Notes: generated by a model from the letters alone, not told the origin. A stretch of DNA of 64,000 nucleotides from CAZKVJ01 sp964556225 (GCA_964556225.1 CAZKVJ010000010.1:62001-126000); one strand, 5' to 3'. Positions 26,003 through 34,698 are shown, numbered from the stretch's first letter. Program-made: numbers and translations.

Positions 26003-26746
26003 TCACGCCGGGGCCTCGATGGCCCGCAGCTCGCCGCGGAGCTGCCACAGCTCACGCAGGATCTTCACGATCACCGAAGGTGACGACAGCGTCGACACGC
26101 CCCGCGTCCGTGGGAAGTAGTCCACACCGAACTGCACGACCGAGTAGCCCAGCTTCGTGGCCCTGATGGCCAGCTCGGCGTCGATGAAGCTGCCTTCGCT
26201 CTTCAGCTCGATCCGCTCGAAGATGCGGGCCCGGCACAGCTTGAACGCGAAGTTGACGTCGCGCATGCGCACCCCGAAGAACACCCTCACCAGCAGGTTG
26301 TAGACGAAGGAGTACACGGTGCGCACGTACCCCTCGCCGGTGCGGTCGAACCGGTAGGCGCTCACGATGTCGGCCTCGTAGACGCGCAGCAGGCGGATCG
26401 CCCGGTGCAGCTCGTGAAGATCGAAAGGGAGGTCGGCGTCGGTGTAGAGCACGAGGTCGCCGGTGACGTTCGCGAACCCGGTCTTGATGCTGCCGCCGAG
26501 CTTGCGGTTCACGGGGTGGTGCACGACCCGGACGTGGGGGTCGGCCGCCGCCATCTCGTCGGCCAGCCGGCCGGTGGCGTCGCTCGACGCGTCGTCGACG
26601 ATGAGCAGCTCGTAGTCCCCGATCACGTCGTCGTCGAGCAGCTCGCGGCACACCTCTTCGGCGGTGGCGATGGTGCGGGCGATGTACTCCTCCTCGTTCC
26701 ACATCGGGAAGAAGATCGACAGCTTCTGGAACGGCGCCGGGGGCAT
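26003..26746 (-). CDS. GT2 glycosyltransferase, dolichyl/polyprenyl-phosphate sugar synthase-like
   Basis: A 247-aa GT-A enzyme. It starts LSIFFPMWNEEEYI, then LLIVDDASSDATG, the metal-binding LYTDADLPFDL, and GFANVTGDL. Near the end come ELAIRATKLGY and FPRTRGVSTLSS, as in polyprenyl-phosphate mannose/glucose synthases, but without membrane helices. ATG 26746 is preceded at 9 nt by a TACCCT box. The frame continues upstream, overlapping the divergent gene, and is not credible there. The product is probably a lipid-linked sugar for wall or protein glycosylation. Confidence 0.85.
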   Translation of the reverse strand: MPPAPFQKLSIFFPMWNEEEYIARTIATAEEVCRELLDDDVIGDYELLIVDDASSDATGRLADEMAAADPHVRVVHHPVNRKLGGSIKTGFANVTGDLVLYTDADLPFDLHELHRAIRLLRVYEADIVSAYRFDRTGEGYVRTVYSFVYNLLVRVFFGVRMRDVNFAFKLCRARIFERIELKSEGSFIDAELAIRATKLGYSVVQFGVDYFPRTRGVSTLSSPSVIVKILRELWQLRGELRAIEAPA

Positions 26747-26755
26747 CGACGACGC

Positions 26756-26761
26756 AGGGTA
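26756..26761 (-). promoter_or_regulatory. -10 box of the GT2 gene
   Basis: TACCCT on the minus strand, 9 nt before ATG 26746. Confidence 0.35.
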
Positions 26762-26814
26762 GCGCCGGGGTCCGGCGGGAGCGGGGCGCCCGGCAGCGGG
26801 CGGGCACCGGGCGG

Positions 26815-26820
26815 TAGCCT
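26815..26820 (+). promoter_or_regulatory. -10 box of the membrane protein gene at 26830
   Basis: TAGCCT ends 9 nt before ATG 26830 with no Shine-Dalgarno sequence. Confidence 0.4.
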
Positions 26821-26829
26821 CGTGCGGGC

Positions 26830-27297
26830 ATGTCCGATCCGGCGACTCACCACGTCCACCGTCGCGCCCGCCCGCTGCGACCGGGGCAGCTCGAGTGGAC
26901 CTGGGCGACGATCGTCGCCATCGCCTGGGGGCTGGTGATCGCCGGGCTCGTGGCGCTCGGCGTGGCCGGTCGCCACCTCGGGGTGCCACCGTGGTGGCTC
27001 GGGCCGGAGACCGACCCGCAGCCGCTGCCGGTGTGGCTGGCACCCTTCGTGCTCCCCGGCCTCGCGCTGCTGATGGGCGTGCTGAACCTGCGCCGCATGC
27101 TCCTCGTGTCGCTCGCGGCGTCGGTCTCGTGCGGGCTCGTCGCGCTCGGTGACCTGGCCGACAGCCCCGGGGTGGCGTTCGGCGAGGCGCTGCTCGGGCT
27201 GGCCGGGCTGCTGGTGACGATCGCTGCCACCGCCGGCGTCGTGCGGCGCGCCGCCCCCACCGACGGTGGGTCGCTCACCGCCGACCTCGCCACGTAG
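26830..27297 (+). CDS. Conserved-looking membrane protein of unknown function
   Basis: A 155-aa protein with a basic, His/Arg-rich N-terminus and then about four hydrophobic segments (around residues 27-46, 67-83, 92-106 and 118-136). No catalytic motif is seen and I do not recognise a family. It ends 12 bp before argG on the same strand, so the two may be co-transcribed; a structural or transport role is only a guess. Confidence 0.65.
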   Translation: MSDPATHHVHRRARPLRPGQLEWTWATIVAIAWGLVIAGLVALGVAGRHLGVPPWWLGPETDPQPLPVWLAPFVLPGLALLMGVLNLRRMLLVSLAASVSCGLVALGDLADSPGVAFGEALLGLAGLLVTIAATAGVVRRAAPTDGGSLTADLAT

Positions 27298-27309
27298 GGT
27301 CGCGGACCT

Positions 27310-28671
27310 ATGTCCAAGGTGCTGACGTCGCTGCCGGTCGGCGAACGGGTCGGGATTGCGTTCAGCGGTGGTCTCGACACGTCCGCCGCCGTGGCCTGGA
27401 TGCGCGAGAAGGGGGCGGTCCCCTACGCCTACACCGCCGATCTCGGCCAGCCCGACGAGCCCGACCTGGCCGGCGTCCCCGGGCGGGCCATCGAGTACGG
27501 CGCCGAGGCAGCCCGCTTGGTCGACTGCCGGGCCGAGCTGGTGCACGAGGGCCTGGTCGCGCTGCAGTGCGGCGCCTTCCACGTCACGACCGGCGGTAAG
27601 ACGTACTTCAACACCACACCGCTCGGACGGGCCGTCACCGGCACGCTGCTGGTGCGGGCCATGCACGAGGACGGCGTCGACGTCTGGGGCGACGGCAGCA
27701 CGTACAAGGGCAACGACATCGAGCGCTTCTACCGCTATGGCCTGCTCGTGAACCCGGCGCTGCGCGTCTACAAGCCCTGGCTCGACCACGACTTCGTCAA
27801 CGAGCTCGGCGGCCGGGCCGAGATGAGCGAGTTCCTGACGGAGCGGAACCTGCCGTACCGGGCCGCCAAGGAGAAGGCGTACAGCACCGACGCGAACATC
27901 TGGGGCGCCACCCACGAGGCGAAGCTGCTCGAGGAGCTCGACACGTCGATGGACATCGTCGAGCCGATCATGGACGTCGCGTTCTGGCGCGACGACGTCG
28001 AGATCGCCACCGAGGAGGTGTCGGTCCGCTTCCACGAGGGCTGGCCCGTCGCCCTCAACGCCGTGGAGTACGACGATCGGGTGGCGTTGGTGATGGAGGC
28101 GAACGCCATCGGCGGGCGTCACGGCCTGGGCATGTGCGACCAGATCGAGAACCGGATCATCGAGGCGAAGAGCCGCGGCATCTACGAGGCGCCCGGGATG
28201 GCGCTGCTCCACATCGCCTACGAGCGCCTGGTCACGGCCATCCACAACGAGGGCACGATCGAGAACTACCGCACCATGGGCCGCCGGCTCGGGCGGATGC
28301 TCTACGAGGGCCGCTGGTTCGACCCGCAGGGGCTGATGCTGCGCGAGCCGCTGATGCGCTGGGTCGGATCGGCCGTCACCGGCGAGGTCACGCTGCGCCT
28401 GCGCCGCGGTGACGACTACACCATCGTCGACACCACCGGTCCGGACCTCACCTACCACCCGGAGCGGCTCAGCATGGAGCGGGTGGACGACGCCGCCTTC
28501 GGGCCGCTCGACCGGATCGGCCAGCTCACGATGCGCAACCTCGACATCGAGGACACCCGCCACAAGCTCGACGTCTACCGCTCGGCCGGCACCCTCGCCC
28601 CCGGCGGCCTCCTCGAGCTCGAGGGTGCTCCACCCTCCCCCACGCCCCCCGGTTCTGGTCCCAGGAAGTAG
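27310..28671 (+). CDS. argG: Argininosuccinate synthase
   Basis: Joins citrulline and aspartate in arginine biosynthesis, using ATP. The 453-aa protein has the P-loop-like FSGGLDTSAAVAWM (about 18-31), YTADLGQP, the TYKGNDIERFYRYG segment, and PWLDHDFVNELGG. It is of the longer (E. coli-like) ArgG type. The last residues (PPGSGPRK) are encoded inside the palindrome at 28652, which also supplies the TAG stop; this tail probably arose when the element landed at the gene end. Confidence 0.96.
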   Translation: MSKVLTSLPVGERVGIAFSGGLDTSAAVAWMREKGAVPYAYTADLGQPDEPDLAGVPGRAIEYGAEAARLVDCRAELVHEGLVALQCGAFHVTTGGKTYFNTTPLGRAVTGTLLVRAMHEDGVDVWGDGSTYKGNDIERFYRYGLLVNPALRVYKPWLDHDFVNELGGRAEMSEFLTERNLPYRAAKEKAYSTDANIWGATHEAKLLEELDTSMDIVEPIMDVAFWRDDVEIATEEVSVRFHEGWPVALNAVEYDDRVALVMEANAIGGRHGLGMCDQIENRIIEAKSRGIYEAPGMALLHIAYERLVTAIHNEGTIENYRTMGRRLGRMLYEGRWFDPQGLMLREPLMRWVGSAVTGEVTLRLRRGDDYTIVDTTGPDLTYHPERLSMERVDDAAFGPLDRIGQLTMRNLDIEDTRHKLDVYRSAGTLAPGGLLELEGAPPSPTPPGSGPRK

Positions 28672-28700
28672 CGCTGAGCGCTACTTCCTGGGCCCAGAAC
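28652..28700. repeat. Dispersed palindrome, copy B; shared stop-codon/terminator element
   Basis: An inverted repeat of 24-nt arms (28652-28675 and 28677-28700) with 23 of 24 positions complementary and a single-base centre. Each arm includes CCCAGGAAGTAGCGCT. The TAG of argG (28669-28671) lies in the left arm, and the TAG of the convergent M20 peptidase gene (28681-28683) lies in the right arm. Both proteins therefore end in GPRK. It is well placed as a bidirectional terminator. A diverged copy is at 21015. Confidence 0.85.
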
Positions 28701-29823
28701 GGTCGGGATGGCGGAGGGCCTGCACCAAGCCGGCGAGGAGCGCGGTGCGGGCGGGCATGGTGTCGACGGCGACGAACTCGTGGTGGGCGTGGGCGCCACC
28801 ACCGACCGCACCCAGGCCATCGAGGGTGGGCACGCCGATGGCGGCGGTGAAGTTGCCGTCGCTGCCGCCGCCGACCGCCGCACCGACCAGAGGGGGCAGC
28901 CCGTGCTCGGCCGCGACCTGCTCCGCCAGTGCGAAGAGCGCCGCCGACGCCGTGGCGGGCATCGGTGGGCGGCCGATGCTCCCGAGCACCTCGACTCGAG
29001 CCCCGTCGAGCGCCGGGCGCAGCGAGCGCAGGCCGGCCTCGAGGCGCTCCTTCTCCGCCGGCTCGACGATCCGCACGTCCACCTTCACTCGGGCCTCAGC
29101 CGGCACGACGTTGTCGGCGGTGCCGGCGTGCGCCATCGTCGGCGTCACGGTGGTGCCGAGCTCGGGCCGGCCCATCCCGGCGATCTCCAGCACCAGTCGA
29201 GACGCCTCGACGAGCGCGTTCACTCCCTTGTCCGGCTCGAGGCCGGCGTGAGCGGCCCGGCCGTGGACCACGACGTCGAACGTCCCCGTGCCCTTGCGGG
29301 CCGTCTTCAGCGCGCCGCCGTCGGCGCTCGGTTCGAGCACCAGCACCGCCCCGGCAGCGGCGGCGCGCTGTTCGATCAGCGTCCGTGACGCACCCGAGCC
29401 GACCTCCTCGTCACAGGTGAGCAGCAGCTCGACGCCATCGCTGGACCGGAGCATGGCGATGGCGTGCACCGCCTGCACGATGCCCGCCTTCATGTCGAAC
29501 ACACCCGGACCCGTCGCGTGGCCGTCGCGCACCTGGAACGGCCGGGCAGCGAGCGTGCCCAGCGGGTGCACCGTGTCGTGATGGCCGACCAGCAGCACCC
29601 GTGGCTCGCCCCCGCCGCGCCAGTGCACGTGCGGGCCAGCGGGCGACGCCACCAGCTCGGCGGCCACCCCGGTGCGGAGGCGGAGCAGCTCAGCGACGGC
29701 GCGGGCGGACGCGTCGAGCGCCACCGGATCGCTCGAGGGTGATTCCACCCCCACCAGCGCGGCGAGGTCGTCGAGCATGTCCGCCAGCCGGCCGGTGGCG
29801 ACGTCGAGGAGGCGGCGGCTCAC
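28681..29823 (-). CDS. M20 family metallopeptidase, carboxypeptidase G2/ArgE-like
   Basis: Two-zinc exopeptidase of about 380 aa. Metal-site motifs are VGHHDTVHPLG, GPGVFDMKAGIVQAV, LLTCDEEVGSGAS with the catalytic Glu, and a late AHAHHEFVAVD. The lid domain (TFDVVVHGRAAHAGLEP) is intact. GTG 29823 is favoured; the frame is open for another 101 codons without features. It lies convergent to argG, so an acylornithine/acyl-amino-acid deacylase role in arginine metabolism is possible, but glutamate carboxypeptidase activity fits as well. Confidence 0.87.
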   Translation of the reverse strand: MSRRLLDVATGRLADMLDDLAALVGVESPSSDPVALDASARAVAELLRLRTGVAAELVASPAGPHVHWRGGGEPRVLLVGHHDTVHPLGTLAARPFQVRDGHATGPGVFDMKAGIVQAVHAIAMLRSSDGVELLLTCDEEVGSGASRTLIEQRAAAAGAVLVLEPSADGGALKTARKGTGTFDVVVHGRAAHAGLEPDKGVNALVEASRLVLEIAGMGRPELGTTVTPTMAHAGTADNVVPAEARVKVDVRIVEPAEKERLEAGLRSLRPALDGARVEVLGSIGRPPMPATASAALFALAEQVAAEHGLPPLVGAAVGGGSDGNFTAAIGVPTLDGLGAVGGGAHAHHEFVAVDTMPARTALLAGLVQALRHPDRSGPRK

Positions 29824-29905
29824 TCCCCCAGTCTCGCGGACGCGCCGGCCTTCGTGCCGGGCCCACACGACGCGTACGCTCCCGGCCGGAATCCAGGGAG
29901 GACCA

Positions 29906-32155
29906 GTGCAACGCTCCGCCATGCCCGCGCTCGTGCTCGTGCTCGTCCTTGCGAGCTGTGCCGGTGACGACACCTCGTCCGACACCACCTCCGAACCCTC
30001 CACCACGGTGGACGCCACGACCACCCCGGCGGCGGCCACCACCGCGCCGCTGGCGCCCGCATCGTTCACGGTCCGCCCCGGCGTGCTCCAGGTGGCCGTG
30101 CTGGATGCCGAGCCCGGCACCGCCATCGAGGTGGTCGACGCCGACGGCGCGTCCGTGGCAGAGGGCGCGGCCGACGACGCCGGTTCCTACCTGGCCCGCG
30201 ACCTCGAGCCGGGCGAGTACGTCGTGCGCACCTCCGAGGAGCAGAGCGAGCCGGTCGCCGTGCTGGCCCTCGACGACGTGCCCGACGCCGGCTTCTACGC
30301 CGAGCAGGAGCTGGCCGCCGGCTACGGCTACCTGACCGTCCGCGATGGCACCACGCTGTCGATCAACGCCGTCCTCCCCGGCCCGGCCGACGCCGGCCCC
30401 TACCCGACCGTCGTCGAGTACAGCGGCTACTCGCCGAGCAACCCCGAGTCAGCCGGCTTCGCCCGCTTCTACAACGCGCTCGGCTACGCGTACGTCGGGG
30501 TCAACATCCGCGGCACGGGCTGCAGCGGTGGGTCGATGCGCCTGTTCGACACCCAGCTGCGCGCCGACGGCTACGACGTGGTCGAGACCATCGCCGCCCA
30601 GCCGTGGGTGCTCGGCCACCGCGTCGGCCTGGTCGGCGTGTCCTACCCGGGCATCACCCAGCTCTACGTGGCGTCGACACAGCCGCCGAGCCTGGCGGCG
30701 ATCACCCCGTTCTCCGTCCTCGACGACTCCTACCGAGCGACCATGTACCCCGGCGGGATCCTCAACACCGGCTTCGCCGTCGACTGGGTCAGCAAGCGGG
30801 TCGAGGAGGCCCAGCCCGAGGGCCAGCAGTGGGCGGCGGACCGCATCGCCCACGGTGACACCGAGTGCGAGGCCAACCAGTCCCTGCGGCTGCAGAACCC
30901 GGACATGGTGGCCGAGGTCCAGGCGAACGAGACGTACGACCCTGAAGTGGCCGATCCGATCAACCCGTCGCTGTTCGTGGACCAGATCGAGGTGCCGGTC
31001 CTCGTGGCCGGGGCGTTCCAGGACGAGCAGACCGGCGGGCGGTTCCCTGCGCTGCTCGACGACTTCACCGGGACCGAGCACCTGTACGCCACGCTGACCA
31101 ACGGGCTGCACACCGAGAGCGCCATGCCCGGCAACCTGCAGCGGACAGTGGAGTTCCTGGATCTCTACGTCGCCCAGCGAACGCCGTCGATGGCGGTGGT
31201 CAACACGCTGGCACCGACCCTGGCCGGCCAGATCACCGGCGTGTCGGGCGTGCCCCCGTACCCGGACCGCTTCGCGAGCATGTCGTACGAGGACGCGCTG
31301 GCCGCCTTCGAGTCGGAGCCCGCGATCCGCATCCTCATGGAGGAGGGCGCCGCCGACGGGCTCGAGCCGGGAACGCCGTACCCCCGCTGGACCATCCAGC
31401 GCGACGCCTGGCCGGCGCCGGACGTGGTCCCGACCCGCTGGTACCTCGGCGCCGGCGGCACCCTCACCGAGGACGCCCCGACCGACGGCTCCGCCGAGAG
31501 CACCTACACCGCGGACCCCGATGCCCTGCCCGACACGTTCTTCGACGGCGGGAGCAACGACATCTGGAAGGCGAACGTCACGTGGGACTGGCAGCCGATC
31601 CCCGCGGGGACGGGTGTCGGGTTCGAGACCGCTCCCCTCGCCGAGGACCTGGTGGTCGCCGGCCCCGGCTCGGTCGACCTGTGGATCGCCTCGTCCACCG
31701 GCGACACCGACCTCGAGGTGACCGTGTCCGAGGTTCGCCCCGACGGTCAGGAGATGTACGTGCAGAGCGGGTGGCTGCGCGCCAGCCACCGGGCGCTGGA
31801 CGAGGACGCCAGCACCGAGCTGCAGCCCGTCCAGTCGCACCTGGCCGACGACGTGGCCCCGCTGCCCGAGGGCGAGCTGACGCCCGTGCGGGTGGAGCTG
31901 TTCCCCTTCGCCCACGCCTTCCGCGCCGGCTCCCGCCTGCGCATCACGATCGACGCACCCGGGAACGCTCGCGCCGTGTGGGTGTTCGACACGATCAGCG
32001 GGGGCGAGACCGTCACCGTCGCCCACGACGCAGACCATCCGTCGAGCCTCGTGCTGGGGGTGCTCCCGGACGAGACGGTGACGACCGGCCTGCCCACCTG
32101 CGGTGCGGTCCGGGGACAGCCGTGCCGGGCCGCCGCGCCGCTGCCCGCCGGCTGA
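29906..32155 (+). CDS. Secreted CocE/NonD family hydrolase (X-Pro dipeptidyl-peptidase S15 fold), lipoprotein
   Basis: A 749-aa serine hydrolase. GTG 29906 has AGGGAGG 4 nt upstream. The lipobox LVLASCAG is followed by a Thr-rich linker. The alpha/beta domain shows VNIRGTGCSGGSM and the nucleophile motif GVSYPG (Ser about 246), with late Asp and His residues (AGAFQDEQTGG, TNGLHTES). A jelly-roll domain typical of S15/CocE closes the protein (AHAFRAGSRLRITID). It acts outside the cell on an ester or X-Pro peptide; the substrate is unknown. Confidence 0.88.
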   Translation: MQRSAMPALVLVLVLASCAGDDTSSDTTSEPSTTVDATTTPAAATTAPLAPASFTVRPGVLQVAVLDAEPGTAIEVVDADGASVAEGAADDAGSYLARDLEPGEYVVRTSEEQSEPVAVLALDDVPDAGFYAEQELAAGYGYLTVRDGTTLSINAVLPGPADAGPYPTVVEYSGYSPSNPESAGFARFYNALGYAYVGVNIRGTGCSGGSMRLFDTQLRADGYDVVETIAAQPWVLGHRVGLVGVSYPGITQLYVASTQPPSLAAITPFSVLDDSYRATMYPGGILNTGFAVDWVSKRVEEAQPEGQQWAADRIAHGDTECEANQSLRLQNPDMVAEVQANETYDPEVADPINPSLFVDQIEVPVLVAGAFQDEQTGGRFPALLDDFTGTEHLYATLTNGLHTESAMPGNLQRTVEFLDLYVAQRTPSMAVVNTLAPTLAGQITGVSGVPPYPDRFASMSYEDALAAFESEPAIRILMEEGAADGLEPGTPYPRWTIQRDAWPAPDVVPTRWYLGAGGTLTEDAPTDGSAESTYTADPDALPDTFFDGGSNDIWKANVTWDWQPIPAGTGVGFETAPLAEDLVVAGPGSVDLWIASSTGDTDLEVTVSEVRPDGQEMYVQSGWLRASHRALDEDASTELQPVQSHLADDVAPLPEGELTPVRVELFPFAHAFRAGSRLRITIDAPGNARAVWVFDTISGGETVTVAHDADHPSSLVLGVLPDETVTTGLPTCGAVRGQPCRAAAPLPAG

Positions 32156-33055
32156 TCACGCCGTGGCGCCCACCCCGCCCTGACGGCGCGCCACGGCGCC
32201 GATTCGGTCGATGCGCTCGAGCAGCGCCATCCGCGCCTGCTCACCGCTGGCATCGAGCCCCTCGATGCGGTCGATCGCCCAGTGGTGCAGGACGATCGGC
32301 ACGAGGATCTGCTCGTGGTGGATCCGGAAGTTGTACATGCCGGCCTTGGCGATCGCCTTGGCATGCTCGTTGAACCCGGGGATCGCCGTGCCCGGCATGG
32401 CGAACGTGCGCACCTGGCGTTCGATCGCCCGCACCATCGCCGAGGGGTCGATCTCGAGCGCGGCCGACACCAGCGAGCGGTAGAAGAGGTGGTGCCGGTT
32501 CTCGTCGGCCGCGACCCGCTTCATGATCTCGTAGCCGGCCGGGTCGTCGAGGAGCTTCCCCGTGTTGAGATGCGCGATTCGGGTGGCCATCTCCTGCAGG
32601 GACACGTAGGCGAGGACGTCCTCGGGAACCTCGGGCCGCGGGATCTGTCCGGTCGTCACTTGGACCATGCGAGCTCGCTCCAGCTCCACCGGGTCGACGG
32701 CGCGGGTGATGGTGAGGTAGTCGCGGATGACGATCGAGTGCCGTCCCTCCTCCGCGGTCCAACGGCGCGTCCACTCGCCCCAGACGGAATCCCGGTCGAA
32801 CGTGGCGTCGAGGACGTCGAAGTAGTAGGGCAGGTTGTCCTCGGTCAGGAGGTTCACGAACAGGCTCGAGCGGACCGCTGCCGGCAACGACGACTCCTCG
32901 GCGGTCCACTCCCATCCCGGCTCGAAGTCACGGCCCCGACCCCAGGGCACCAGCTGATGCGGGAACCACTCCTTGGCGCCGGCCAGATGTGCCGACAGGA
33001 GACGTTCGACGACGGGTTCGAGTTCGTGGATGAGGGTGGAGGAGGAGGGAGCGAT
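32156..33055 (-). CDS. Acyl-[ACP] desaturase, ferritin-like di-iron family
   Basis: Introduces a double bond into acyl-ACP or a related acyl chain. The di-iron ligands are visible in TAEEGRHS (ExxH) and AADENRHHLFY (ExxH), with further Glu in LLTEDNLPYYF and LQEMATRIAH. The first canonical start, GTG 32950, would begin at VPWGRGRDF and cut the conserved N-terminal helix. The frame upstream encodes LIHELEPVVERLLSAHLAG and AKEWFPHQL, as in mycobacterial DesA proteins, up to a stop at 33065. No ATG, GTG or TTG occurs there. ATC 33055 is proposed, 6 nt after a TAGGCT box. Confidence 0.85.
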   Translation of the reverse strand: MAPSSSTLIHELEPVVERLLSAHLAGAKEWFPHQLVPWGRGRDFEPGWEWTAEESSLPAAVRSSLFVNLLTEDNLPYYFDVLDATFDRDSVWGEWTRRWTAEEGRHSIVIRDYLTITRAVDPVELERARMVQVTTGQIPRPEVPEDVLAYVSLQEMATRIAHLNTGKLLDDPAGYEIMKRVAADENRHHLFYRSLVSAALEIDPSAMVRAIERQVRTFAMPGTAIPGFNEHAKAIAKAGMYNFRIHHEQILVPIVLHHWAIDRIEGLDASGEQARMALLERIDRIGAVARRQGGVGATA

Positions 33056-33061
33056 GGGTAG

Positions 33062-33067
33062 AGCCTA
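33062..33067 (-). promoter_or_regulatory. -10 box of the desaturase gene
   Basis: TAGGCT on the minus strand, 6 nt before the proposed ATC start, immediately downstream of the operator-like palindrome at 33073. Confidence 0.4.
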
Positions 33068-33072
33068 CCTTC

Positions 33073-33088
33073 CCTACCGACCGGTAGG
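33073..33088. promoter_or_regulatory. TetR-type operator palindrome upstream of the desaturase gene
   Basis: CCTACCG (33073-33079), AC, CGGTAGG (33082-33088): 7-bp arms in the style of TetR-family operators. It sits between the expected -35 and -10 of the desaturase promoter, so binding should repress. No tetR gene is adjacent, which implies a regulator elsewhere. Confidence 0.55.
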
Positions 33089-33101
33089 TAGATCATTGCG
33101 A

Positions 33102-33641
33102 TCACTGGCAGAGCAGCTCGGCGAGCTTGGTCGCCGTGTTCCAGTTCCTGGCGGTTGCCACGGTGTGCAGCTTCCGCTCGAAGTAGTCGATCGTGAGCTT
33201 CGAGCGCCTGCTGCCGTTGGGGTGGTGCAGGTACACCTCGCGCCCGTCCACCACGAACTCGTCGGGTGGCGAGCGGTGCGGGTCGAGCCGGGCGATGTCG
33301 TCCGGCGCTGCCTCGTCGGCGAGCAGCATCACGTGCAAGGTCATCGGATCGACGCCCACGCCCACGAAGGGATTGCGCTGGACGAGATCGGCCCACTCCG
33401 CTGCCGTTCGGATCACCACTGCGGCCGAGACGCCGAACGTCGTGTCGATGCGCTCCTGCAGCGTGCTCGACAGCGCGCCACCGAGCACCCCTGGCGGCGG
33501 CCGGAACACGACGTTGCCACTCTGGATGTAGGTCACCACCTCGGTGCACCCCGCCTCGACGAACACCTCCCGCAGCCGATCCATCGGCACGCGCGCCCGA
33601 CCGCCGACGTTGATCCCGCGCAGCAGCGCGACGTGGCTCAT
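33102..33641 (-). CDS. DUF1697 domain protein
   Basis: A 179-aa cytosolic protein opening SHVALLRGINVGGRARVPM, then MDRLREVFVEAGC and TYIQSGNVVF, the standard DUF1697 start, with a C-terminal NWNTATKLAELL. ATG 33641 is the obvious start at the beginning of the conserved block, although the frame is open much further. The function of the family is unknown. The 205 bp upstream (33642-33846) hold no gene that I can support. Confidence 0.88.
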   Translation of the reverse strand: MSHVALLRGINVGGRARVPMDRLREVFVEAGCTEVVTYIQSGNVVFRPPPGVLGGALSSTLQERIDTTFGVSAAVVIRTAAEWADLVQRNPFVGVGVDPMTLHVMLLADEAAPDDIARLDPHRSPPDEFVVDGREVYLHHPNGSRRSKLTIDYFERKLHTVATARNWNTATKLAELLCQ

Positions 33642-33846
33642 CGCTGGCCCAGCGCCTGCCCTGGTGGGAGGCTTCGCCGACCCGACATCGGCGGTGATCA
33701 TGGCATCCCTCGCCCACATGGTCATCGACCGCCTCACCACCTCGCCTCGGAGCGGGAGGGTCCGCTGGAGGGGAACGAGCCCTGCCTGGCGTCGGGGTTG
33801 CCTGTCGCCCAGCATCCCTGCACGACCCCTTCGCCATGATGCCGGC

Positions 33847-34179
33847 ATGGAGTCCGCCCCCACCGTCCGCTTCGCCGAGGCCGCCCGCACCCTGTCGCGT
33901 GAGGCCAGGCGGCGCGGGCTCAGGGCGCCAAGCTTCCGCTGCCCGCCACGGCTGGTCGGCGTCGATCGCTCGCTGCGCCGCGCCGGCGACACCGCCGTCG
34001 TCGCGGTGCGGGTTCGCGACCGGCCCTGGGTCGCGGTCCTCGCCGACATGGTCGAAGGTGTGGTCGCCGCCAACCGGCTGACGCCACCGGTCGCCGACCG
34101 GCTGCGGACGGAGCTCTGGCAGGCGCTCGGCGTCGACGTCGAACCCGACCGCACGCACCAGTCGCCCCGCGTGGCCTGA
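33847..34179 (+). CDS. Hypothetical protein (actinobacterial type)
   Basis: A 110-aa basic protein starting VRFAEAARTLSREARRRGL, followed by RAPSFRCPPRLVGVDRSLRR and VVAVRVRDRPWVAVLADMVEG. The alternating charge pattern, the codon usage and the ending just before tRNA-Leu support a real gene. I recognise the style of a short conserved actinobacterial protein, but no domain with a known role. Confidence 0.6.
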   Translation: MESAPTVRFAEAARTLSREARRRGLRAPSFRCPPRLVGVDRSLRRAGDTAVVAVRVRDRPWVAVLADMVEGVVAANRLTPPVADRLRTELWQALGVDVEPDRTHQSPRVA

Positions 34180-34203
34180 CCCCGGCGTAGCGTGGATTCT
34201 GAA

Positions 34204-34287
34204 GCCCGGGTGGCGTAACTGGCAGACGCAGGGGGCTTAAACCCCCCTGGAGGAGACTCCGTGTGGGTTCGAACCCCACCCCGGGCA
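34204..34287 (+). tRNA. tRNA-Leu (anticodon TAA)
   Basis: Acceptor GCCCGGG (34204-34210) pairs with CCCGGGC (34280-34286), discriminator A 34287. The anticodon stem is GGGGG/CCCCC with loop CTTAAAC and anticodon TAA at 34238-34240. A long class II variable arm (GGAGGAGACTCC-like) and T-arm GTGGG-TTCGAAC-CCCAC follow. CCA is not encoded. It is the left flank of the molybdate island; a truncated MFS gene begins 21 bp after it. Confidence 0.95.
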
Positions 34288-34308
34288 CATGCTGTGAGCA
34301 GGTAGAAC

Positions 34309-34698
34309 GCGGGCCGGGACCCGGAGGCCGCTTGCGGTCCACGCCCCGGCGCGCAGCAGCCCGACCTGCCAGGCCGTCGTCGCGAATCCGGTGCCCGCCG
34401 CGAGCACAGCGGTGGTCGTGCAGCCGCCGACGGCAACGGCGCGGCGGCGGTGCGCGTCGTCCGCGAGCGCGCCGCCACCGAAACGGGCGATGCCGGCGAG
34501 CCCGTCCGACACTCCTTCGATCAGGCCGAGCGCCGATGCCGGCGCACCGATCGTCGAGGTCAACAGACTCGGCAGCAGAGCGGTCGGGATCTCATGGCCG
34601 ACGTCGGCCAACAAGCTGGCCGTGCCGATGCCACGCACGCCGGGGTCAGCCACGCGTCGGGATCGGTTGTCGTCGGTGCTCGGCTCGGTGGTGTTCAT
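34309..34698 (-). pseudogene. MFS transporter gene, 3'-truncated at tRNA-Leu
   Basis: ATG 34698 overlaps the modC stop (ATGA), so this was the fifth gene of the molybdate operon. The protein starts as an MFS member (GIGTASLLADVGHEIPTALL, LGLIEGVSDGLAGIARF, GGGALADDAHRR). After about 130 residues (GLRVPAR) the similarity stops, and the frame runs into the antisense of tRNA-Leu. Three helices out of about twelve remain, so it cannot be functional. The break marks one end of an inserted or rearranged block. Confidence 0.8.

Noticed and set aside
34237..34308. C-terminal end of the MFS ORF as true protein
   Set aside because: These codons are the antisense of tRNA-Leu and show no MFS features.
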